A DNA stretch of 11,648 bases from Desulfobulbaceae bacterium (GTDB taxonomy: Bacteria; Desulfobacterota; Desulfobulbia; Desulfobulbales; SURF-16). Shown one piece after another: positions 7,370 through 11,648 of this stretch (its first letter is position 1; the number at the start of each line of letters is the position of its first letter). Both the position numbers and the translations under genes were made by a program. The stretch spans positions 1 to 11,648 of the forward strand of contig JAGHCC010000031.1 of the NCBI GenBank assembly GCA_021160685.1, given 5' to 3'. A model generated the notes under the pieces. The model worked only from the letters and a program-made list of their open reading frames with translations. It did no database searches and was not told where the DNA came from.

Positions 7370-7400
7370 ATTATATCAATCCGTCATGTCCAGAAGTCAA
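7370..7400 (-). promoter_or_regulatory. Probable sigma-70 promoter of the HD-GYP gene
   Basis: On the minus strand TTGACT (7400-7395) is followed after 19 bp by a perfect TATAAT (7375-7370). The spacing is 2 bp longer than ideal; reading the overlapping GATATA as the -10 gives 17 bp. The inferred transcript would begin near 7363 and carry a leader of about 100 nt containing the inverted repeat. Confidence 0.5.
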
Positions 7401-7440
7401 GGGAAAAGGGAATAACTTGTTCTGGTCATTTTCTTTTTTC

Positions 7441-7469
7441 TTGCTTTAAGTTATCTGTTTGGCTATCCT
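7441..7469 (+). promoter_or_regulatory. Probable sigma-70 promoter of typA
   Basis: TTGCTT (7441-7446) and TATCCT (7464-7469) are separated by 17 bp. This predicts a start near 7476 and a leader of about 46 nt that begins just before the GGCGA-TATC-TCGCC hairpin. Confidence 0.4.
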
Positions 7470-7481
7470 GTTAGATTTTTT

Positions 7482-7495
7482 GGCGATATCTCGCC
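7482..7495 (+). promoter_or_regulatory. Hairpin or operator in the typA leader
   Basis: GGCGA-TATC-TCGCC is a 5-bp GC-rich stem with a 4-base loop, 26 bases before the typA ATG and just after the predicted start of transcription. It could be a repressor dyad or a 5'-stabilising hairpin. The Shine-Dalgarno of typA is weak (AAGTGA), so leader structure may matter. Confidence 0.3.
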
Positions 7496-7521
7496 TGTAA
7501 AATCAACAAAAGTGATTTATT

Positions 7522-9291
7522 ATGCAACAGGACAAAATCAGGAACGTGGCAATTATTGCCCATGTTGATCATGGGAAAACAACTCTTGTGGATCAGCTGT
7601 TCAAACAGAGCGGCATGTTCCGGGAAAACCAGGATGTTGCCGAACGTCTGATGGACTCGATGGATCTTGAGCGTGAACGGGGAATTACGATTGCCTCGAA
7701 AAATGGCTCTTTTCTTCACAAAGATTACTGGATTAATATCATCGATACCCCTGGACATGCGGATTTCGGCGGCCAGGTGGAACGGGTTTTACGCATGGCA
7801 GATGGTTGCCTGCTGCTTGTTGATGCCCAGGAAGGTCCCATGCCCCAGACCTATTTTGTCCTAAAAAAGGCCTTGGCCATCTCCCTGCCCATCATTGTGG
7901 TGATCAACAAGATAGATAAGCCCGCCGCCCGCTGTGACTGGGCTGTTGACCAGGTTTTTGATCTTTTTGTCAAGCTCAACGCTCCGGATGAACTTCTTGA
8001 TTTTCCCGTGGTTTATGCCTCGGCCAAGGAGGGATATGCCCTGTATGATCCCGAAGATTCCGGTTCTGACATGGAACCGGTTTCCGAGATGATCGTCAAG
8101 CATATTCCGCCGCCCGCCGGCGATATTGATGCCCCCTTGCAGATGCAGGTCAATACCATTGATTACTCACCCTATCTTGGCCGGTTGGGCATTGGCAAAG
8201 TGGTGAATGGCTATCTGCAGGTGAACCGGGACATTGCCGTGGCCCGGCGGGACGGTTCCGTGTCTCCCATCCGTATCTCCAAGATCTTTCGTTTCGAGGC
8301 GAACGGCCAGGTTCCCGTTAAGGAGGCTAAAGTCGGGGAGATCGTCGCGGTGGCCGGCATGGATGATGTTACTGTGGGCGTTACCCTCACCGATCCTAAT
8401 GATCCCCGCCCCCTGCCTTTGATTGAGATTGATCCGCCCACCCTGTCCATGAATTTTATCCCCAACGATTCACCCTTTGCCGGGCAGGATGGGAAATATG
8501 TCACCTCCCGTCATCTCGAAGAACGTTTGCGCAAGGAGACCCTTGCCGATGTCGCCCTGGTGGTTGAACCGCTCACGGACAGTATCGGCTACAGGGTGTC
8601 GGGCCGGGGAGAACTGCATCTTTCCATTCTTATCGAGAAAATGCGGCGGGAAGGGTATGAGTTCCAGGTCACCCGGCCCCAGGTCATCATGAAGGAAGAA
8701 AATGGCCAACAGCTTGAGCCTTACGAAGAGTTGACCATTGATGTGGATGAACAGTACCAGGGCACGGTAATTGAGAAGATTGGCCGTCTCAAGGGCAGGA
8801 TGGAGGAAATGCGCAGTGAAAACGGCATGGCCCGACTGGTCTTTACTATTCCCACCAGGGGGCTGTTGGGCTTTCGTGCGGATTTTATGACGGATACAAA
8901 AGGCATGGGCATAATGAACTACGTTTTTTCTGAATACGGCCCCTATGCCGGTGACATCGTTAACCGGGTCAACGGGGTGCTGATAGTGAAGGAAGCCTGC
9001 ACAACTGTGGCCTATGCCCTGTTTAATCTGCAGAATCGGGGGAAATTGTTTCTGGGCCCTGGTGTCAAGGTGTATAGGGGCCAGATCATCGGCGAACACA
9101 GCCGTCCAAGTGATTTAGTGGTTAATCCGGCCAAGGGTAAGAAACTGACTAATATGCGCGCCTCCGGAACAGACGAGGCTGTCACCCTGACCCCCCATGC
9201 CAATATGACTCTGGAGGACTGTATTGCCTATATCAACGATGATGAACTGGTGGAAATCACGCCCAAGGTGATTCGGTTAAGGAAAAGGTAA
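7522..9291 (+). CDS. typA: Ribosome-associated translational GTPase TypA/BipA
   Basis: The product has 589 residues, within the usual length of about 600. It is a translation-factor GTPase that binds the 70S ribosome; in studied bacteria it is needed for growth in cold or stress and for 50S assembly. G motifs are intact: G1 AHVDHGKT (13-20), G2 RGIT (53-56), G3 DTPGH (75-79), G4 NKID (129-132), G5 SAK (167-169). EF-G-like domains follow: a beta-barrel (about 205-295), a domain III/V-like region (about 305-480, with GRGELHLSIL), and the TypA-specific C-terminal domain with KKLTNMRASGTDEAV (540-554) and PHANMTLEDCIAYI (558-571). That last signature separates it from EF-G, LepA and TetM. The gene is transcribed alone, divergent from the HD-GYP gene and convergent with the YihY gene. 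Confidence 0.98.
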   Translation: MQQDKIRNVAIIAHVDHGKTTLVDQLFKQSGMFRENQDVAERLMDSMDLERERGITIASKNGSFLHKDYWINIIDTPGHADFGGQVERVLRMADGCLLLVDAQEGPMPQTYFVLKKALAISLPIIVVINKIDKPAARCDWAVDQVFDLFVKLNAPDELLDFPVVYASAKEGYALYDPEDSGSDMEPVSEMIVKHIPPPAGDIDAPLQMQVNTIDYSPYLGRLGIGKVVNGYLQVNRDIAVARRDGSVSPIRISKIFRFEANGQVPVKEAKVGEIVAVAGMDDVTVGVTLTDPNDPRPLPLIEIDPPTLSMNFIPNDSPFAGQDGKYVTSRHLEERLRKETLADVALVVEPLTDSIGYRVSGRGELHLSILIEKMRREGYEFQVTRPQVIMKEENGQQLEPYEELTIDVDEQYQGTVIEKIGRLKGRMEEMRSENGMARLVFTIPTRGLLGFRADFMTDTKGMGIMNYVFSEYGPYAGDIVNRVNGVLIVKEACTTVAYALFNLQNRGKLFLGPGVKVYRGQIIGEHSRPSDLVVNPAKGKKLTNMRASGTDEAVTLTPHANMTLEDCIAYINDDELVEITPKVIRLRKR

Positions 9292-9300
9292 AAAAGCTGA

Positions 9301-9412
9301 GGGCAAAGGGACAGAGGGACAGAGGGTGGATAATTTGAGGGAAATAGCTTGATTTTCTCCATAAGTGGGGGCAACATCCCTTTGTCCCTCTGCCCCTTTG
9401 AACCTTTGTCCC
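9301..9412. repeat. Imperfect palindromic repeat between convergent genes
   Basis: A purine-rich arm of GGGACAGAGGG units (about 9308-9326) is matched in reverse complement by CCCTTTGTCCCTCTGCCCC (9378-9396), 17 of 19 positions, and the right side continues into TTTGAACCTTTGTCCC. The element contains GGATAATTTGA (9328-9338) and TTTGAACCTTT (9397-9407), both present in the repeat upstream of the HD-GYP gene. Lying between the stops of typA (9291) and the YihY gene (9420), the long stem could end transcription from both sides, although no T run follows either arm. Confidence 0.65.
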
Positions 9413-9419
9413 TTATAAG

Positions 9420-10721
9420 TTAAACCTCCAGCACGGTTTTTTCCCCGAACCGATCTCGTAATGCCCCATCAAATTCCGCCATCAGTTCGTTGATTTTGCG
9501 CTCAGCCTCATCCTCTCCCAGAGGAAAATCCCGGCCATTGATTTTTTTGATATTTGAGAAAAAATCGGCAATTTTCATCTGGCTCACCGGCATGGCCGGT
9601 AAAAAAGATTTTTCTTTGTTCTCTGTTTTGATCAGGTAACCGATTTTACTTAAGCTTGAAAGCGTTGCCTGAACCATCTTTTGCGGTAATCCCAGTTCCA
9701 GACTAATTACTTCAGATGTCAGTCTGTCTCTGTTTTCAAAGTGCCGGCAAGCGCTTTGCAAAACGAGAAAGGCAATTTTTTCCGATACGCCGAATTGAAT
9801 TTTTTTATCAAAATCAAGGGGGTGGTGGTGGGAAACATTCTGGCAGGAAAAGGCAATGATCGCACCGGTCAGGACAATGATCCAGCTGATATAGACCCAG
9901 AACATGAAGATCGGCACGCTGGCAAAGGTGCCGTAAATGGCATTGTATTTGGCTACTACCACCTGAAAATGGATGAGTCCGACCTGACTCAGGTGCCAGG
10001 CTGAACCGGAGATTACACCGCCGATAAAAGCCGGGAAAAATTTGACATTTGTGTTGGGGATAAAGAGAAACAGAAAGGTCAGGACCAGAATACTGGTCAG
10101 CCAGGGCAGAGAAAAAATAAAAAGTTTCATAGCCCCGGCAAGCAGTCCGATTTCAAGAAGTTTCTGGGTAATTGTATTACTGCTTAACGATGTGGATAAG
10201 CCCAGGGAAAGAAAGAGAAGAATCGGGCCGAGAAGCAGGACCGAGAGGTAATCGCTGAATTTTCTAAAGATAGTCCTCGGCTTTGTGATCAGCCAGATTT
10301 GGTTAAAAGAGGACTCAATGCAGCTGATCAGGGTAATGGATGTATAGATGATAAAGACCAGACCGGTATAGCCAAGGGCGGCAACATTAGTGTTGGTGAC
10401 ATATTCAACAATTTGCGGAATCAGGTCCTGAGCAATTTCACCTCCTAAAGCCTGCTTGAGCAGAAGTGGCTCGATTTTTTCCTGGATGCCGAATCCCTTG
10501 GCCACTGCAAAGATCAAGGCCAGCAGGGGAATCAGGGAAAAAATAATTTGGAAGGACAGGGCCATGGCATGGGTCGGTATTTCTCGCGAAAATGGGGAGC
10601 GTACCGTCATGAACAAGACCTTGAGAAGACGAAACCACAGCCGCTTGGCATAGAACAGGTTTTCTTCCCTTGTCTGCCAGAGAGTTCTGCTGAAAAAAAT
10701 ATTCAAGGAGGATGTTGTCAT
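9420..10721 (-). CDS. YihY/BrkB family inner-membrane protein with C-terminal winged-helix-like domain
   Basis: The product has 433 residues. About six membrane segments are visible (51-75, 112-136, 157-179, 197-221, 228-250, 266-292), with family features: conserved HAMALSFQIIFSLIPLLALI in the first helix, YTSITLISCIESSFNQIW after the second, and KYNAIYGTFASVPIFMFWVYISW before the last. The family was once called ribonuclease BN, but that activity belongs to another gene, and its molecular role is still unclear. After the last helix, residues 300-433 form a soluble tail; 310-365 (SEKIAFLVLQSACRHF, then LTSEVISLELGLPQKMVQATLSSLSKIGYL) reads as a winged helix, which could be a DNA-binding or a protein-interaction module. 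ATG 10721-10719 has a weak Shine-Dalgarno and overlaps the stop of an upstream mini-ORF. The gene is convergent with typA and divergent from the mini-FliF gene. Confidence 0.92.
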   Translation of the reverse strand: MTTSSLNIFFSRTLWQTREENLFYAKRLWFRLLKVLFMTVRSPFSREIPTHAMALSFQIIFSLIPLLALIFAVAKGFGIQEKIEPLLLKQALGGEIAQDLIPQIVEYVTNTNVAALGYTGLVFIIYTSITLISCIESSFNQIWLITKPRTIFRKFSDYLSVLLLGPILLFLSLGLSTSLSSNTITQKLLEIGLLAGAMKLFIFSLPWLTSILVLTFLFLFIPNTNVKFFPAFIGGVISGSAWHLSQVGLIHFQVVVAKYNAIYGTFASVPIFMFWVYISWIIVLTGAIIAFSCQNVSHHHPLDFDKKIQFGVSEKIAFLVLQSACRHFENRDRLTSEVISLELGLPQKMVQATLSSLSKIGYLIKTENKEKSFLPAMPVSQMKIADFFSNIKKINGRDFPLGEDEAERKINELMAEFDGALRDRFGEKTVLEV

Positions 10722-10747
10722 TAATTGCTCTTCAGTGAAGATTCCAT
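10721..10747 (-). promoter_or_regulatory. Possible leader mini-ORF coupled to the YihY gene (MESSLKSN)
   Basis: ATG 10747-10745 opens an eight-codon frame whose TAA shares a base with the ATG of the YihY gene (TAATG). A better Shine-Dalgarno (GAGG, 9 bases upstream) precedes the mini-ORF than precedes the main start, so ribosomes could reach the main gene by reinitiation. It may be chance at this length. Confidence 0.25.
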
Positions 10748-10826
10748 ATCCTTGTTCCTCGCCTCTACCCCAATCCGTTGATCAGAATGGACATCAAATT
10801 GCGGGAAAATGATGATCTTCCTGGCT

Positions 10827-10855
10827 ATGCTATATTAAACTCGGTAAAATGACAA
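10827..10855 (-). promoter_or_regulatory. Candidate promoter of the YihY gene
   Basis: On the minus strand TTGTCA (10855-10850) is followed after 17 bp by TAGCAT (10832-10827), matching the consensus at 5 and 4 of 6 positions. The -10 overlaps the plus-strand -10 candidate at 10831-10836, so the two promoters could exclude one another. Confidence 0.35.
10828..10836 (+). promoter_or_regulatory. Candidate extended -10 promoter of the FliF-tail-like gene
   Basis: TGC-TATATT fits the extended -10 pattern TGnTATAAT with one mismatch. No good -35 is present 17 bp upstream. It would start transcription near 10843 and give a leader of about 170 nt that contains the two structures described next. Confidence 0.3.
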
Positions 10856-10856
10856 C

Positions 10857-10918
10857 AATCTGATATTGAATCCGATTTTTTCTAACCCACTAAAGCGGAA
10901 GAAAACATCAGATTTTTT
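10857..10918 (+). terminator. Terminator-like hairpin in the leader of the FliF-tail-like gene
   Basis: AATCTGAT (10857-10864) pairs perfectly with ATCAGATT (10907-10914), and the right arm runs into six T (10913-10918). A smaller inner pairing TCCG/CGGA shortens the loop. The stem is AT-rich and the loop long, so efficiency is uncertain. If transcription starts near 10843 it would act as an attenuator ahead of the gene. Confidence 0.35.
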
Positions 10919-10924
10919 AGGATA

Positions 10925-11013
10925 AGTGCCTTAACAGTAGCTTCCTGTTTTTACGGCAAAAAAACATCTCTATATTTTTGTTATTTATTACACGAGATGA
11001 TCTGTAAGGCACT
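10925..11013 (+). promoter_or_regulatory. Inverted repeat able to mask the Shine-Dalgarno upstream of the FliF-tail-like gene
   Basis: AGTGCCTTAACAG (10925-10937) and CTGTAAGGCACT (11002-11013) are complementary over 12 bp with one bulged A. The right arm includes TAAGG, the only good Shine-Dalgarno in front of ATG 11017. Formation of the stem would close this site; the 64-nt loop contains several A and T tracts. It matches no riboswitch class I can recognise. Confidence 0.4.
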
Positions 11014-11016
11014 AAA

Positions 11017-11058
11017 ATGGCTGATGTTGGAACCAACCCCAGAGAATCTGAACCATGA
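11017..11058 (+). promoter_or_regulatory. Possible leader peptide MADVGTNPRESEP coupled to the next gene
   Basis: ATG 11017 opens a 13-codon frame ending in a TGA (11056-11058) that overlaps the ATG of the downstream gene (11055-11057) as ATGA. AAGG lies 7 bases before this ATG, whereas the downstream start has only a weak AGAGAA. This is the arrangement of translational coupling. Whether the peptide is made is unknown. Confidence 0.3.
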
Positions 11059-11381
11059 ACGACATTCTTGATATTTTGATTGATCTGGCCGACAGGTATG
11101 CCATGACAACGACAATTGTCCTTGTGGTCATCCTTTTTTTGCTTTTTGTTATCAGGCCTTTTTTTGCTTTGTTATTCAGCAGGGAGCGCCTGGCGGCGCG
11201 GCGGGCTCTGAAAGAGGCTGAAGAAGATGTGGAGAATAAAGACGTGGCTGATGAAAAACAAGAAGACTTTTCAGAAACCGTTATTTCCCAAGAGGCGGTG
11301 CAGGAAAAAATTTCTAAACTGGCGGAAAGTGAGCCAGAGCGGGCCGGCGATCTTGTGAAGCAATGGCTGAAGGAGGATTGA
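11055..11381 (+). CDS. Small membrane protein resembling the C-terminal tail of flagellar FliF
   Basis: The product has 108 residues: a short acidic N-terminus (1-14), one strong membrane helix (about 17-41) ending in Ile-Arg-Pro-Phe-Phe, a charged linker rich in Glu, Asp and Lys (43-78), and a conserved-looking tail ISKLAESEPERAGDLVKQWL (86-105). The last membrane helix of the MS-ring protein FliF is typically followed by a similar Val-Arg-Pro, and its C-terminus by a similar 'LA-NPE-A-LI-WL' helix that binds the FliG N-terminal domain. The ring-building periplasmic domains of FliF (normally over 500 residues in total) are absent, and no upstream frame encodes them. It could be a stand-alone FliG-binding membrane anchor, or a convergent small protein. 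The start overlaps the stop of a mini-ORF. The gene is divergent from the YihY gene, and a hairpin follows it. Confidence 0.75.
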   Translation: MNDILDILIDLADRYAMTTTIVLVVILFLLFVIRPFFALLFSRERLAARRALKEAEEDVENKDVADEKQEDFSETVISQEAVQEKISKLAESEPERAGDLVKQWLKED

Positions 11382-11383
11382 TA

Positions 11384-11454
11384 GGTGGAAAGGCTAATGG
11401 AGTTTCCTTTCAGCCTTATACATTAGACCTTCAGGGCCACCAACCCGGTTTTTT
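11384..11454 (+). terminator. Probable terminator downstream of the FliF-tail-like gene
   Basis: GGTGG then AAGG-CTAATG (11384-11399) pair with CATTAG-ACCTT and CCACC (11421-11441), leaving one bulged base and a small internal bulge. Six T follow at 11449-11454. An alternative pairing AAGGCT/AGCCTT exists inside. It begins 3 bases after the stop codon. Confidence 0.5.
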
Positions 11455-11476
11455 CCGAAACTACATCATTTAAATA

Positions 11477-11506
11477 TTGACTCAGAGTCAGATTTGTCAC
11501 TATATA
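11477..11506 (+). promoter_or_regulatory. Promoter-like sequence with an operator-like dyad over the -35
   Basis: TTGACT (11477-11482) and TATATA (11501-11506) are 18 bp apart. The perfect dyad TGACTC-A-GAGTCA (11478-11490) covers the -35 box and could be a repressor site. It reads to the right, towards the inverted repeat and whatever lies beyond the edge. A second TTGACA at 11512-11517 has only a poor -10. Confidence 0.4.
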
Positions 11507-11548
11507 AAGTGTTGACAAAAAAATGATTCCTTCAGGTAGTAAATATTC

Positions 11549-11639
11549 GGCTAGCACCCCATCTTTGAACGATCAGGCCTATTCGCATATGAATCAATAT
11601 AGCTCGCAGACCTGATCGTCCAAATATGGGGCACTATCC
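11549..11639. repeat. 29-bp imperfect inverted repeat near the right edge
   Basis: Arms 11549-11577 and 11611-11639 match in inverted orientation at 24 of 29 positions, with a shared ACGATCAGG at the inner ends and CCCCAT further out, around a 33-bp loop. The inner segment holds an almost palindromic TTCGCATATGAA. The size and quality fit the end of a transposon, a MITE or a strong RNA hairpin; I cannot assign a family. Confidence 0.6.
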
Positions 11640-11648
11640 AAAATTTAC

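Noticed and set aside
8470..9099. Long minus-strand frame of 209 codons inside typA
   Set aside because: It is the antisense shadow of a highly conserved gene, with no own start signals or family character.
5936..10881. Shared 14-mer GAATCCGATTTTTT at 5936-5949 and 10868-10881
   Set aside because: Half of it is a T run and the flanks differ; a match of this kind is plausible by chance in 11.6 kb.
11523..11615. 30-codon plus-strand ORF across the left arm of the right-edge inverted repeat
   Set aside because: No Shine-Dalgarno (A run before the ATG), Ser-rich product and no homology I recognise; the inverted repeat explains the sequence better.

Overview
The window looks like a chromosomal segment of a Gram-negative bacterium. 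The mix of a PAS/HD-GYP protein, TypA/BipA, a YihY/BrkB protein with an extra C-terminal domain, a FliF-tail-like protein and many small palindromic intergenic repeats resembles Desulfobacterota (former deltaproteobacteria). That assignment is an impression from gene content and sequence style, not a search result. No rRNA, tRNA, CRISPR array or complete insertion sequence was seen.

Left part (1-5174), all on the minus strand. In transcription order it holds a signal-less peptidoglycan hydrolase (PG-binding domain plus GH19/lysozyme-like domain, 5174-4431), a large signal-less KP-43-type subtilisin-like protease with two C-terminal P domains (4207-1127), and a membrane protein of unknown family that runs off the left edge (965-<1). 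A 133-bp palindromic MITE-like element sits between the last two. This is the most accessory-looking part of the window: two lytic enzymes without export signals beside an orphan membrane protein.

Middle part (5175-7521). An 836-bp stretch without a convincing gene carries several hairpins and dyads. A PAS/HD-GYP cyclic-di-GMP phosphodiesterase (minus strand) follows, divergent from typA. A readable promoter and a short inverted repeat lie upstream of the HD-GYP gene.

Right part (7522-11648). typA/bipA (plus) converges on a YihY/BrkB membrane protein gene (minus); an imperfect palindromic repeat separates them and shares two 11-bp words with the repeat upstream of the HD-GYP gene. The YihY gene is divergent from a 108-residue protein that looks like the isolated second membrane helix plus FliG-binding tail of flagellar FliF. 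The shared 333-bp divergent region has overlapping promoter candidates, a terminator-like hairpin, an inverted repeat that would mask a Shine-Dalgarno sequence, and on each side a mini-ORF whose stop overlaps the start of the real gene. The right edge has a promoter-like sequence with a dyad over its -35 box and a 29-bp inverted repeat, suggesting another element or gene beyond the window.

The main leads are the mini-FliF protein with its structured leader, the signal-less hydrolase/protease pair, and the families of palindromic repeats.
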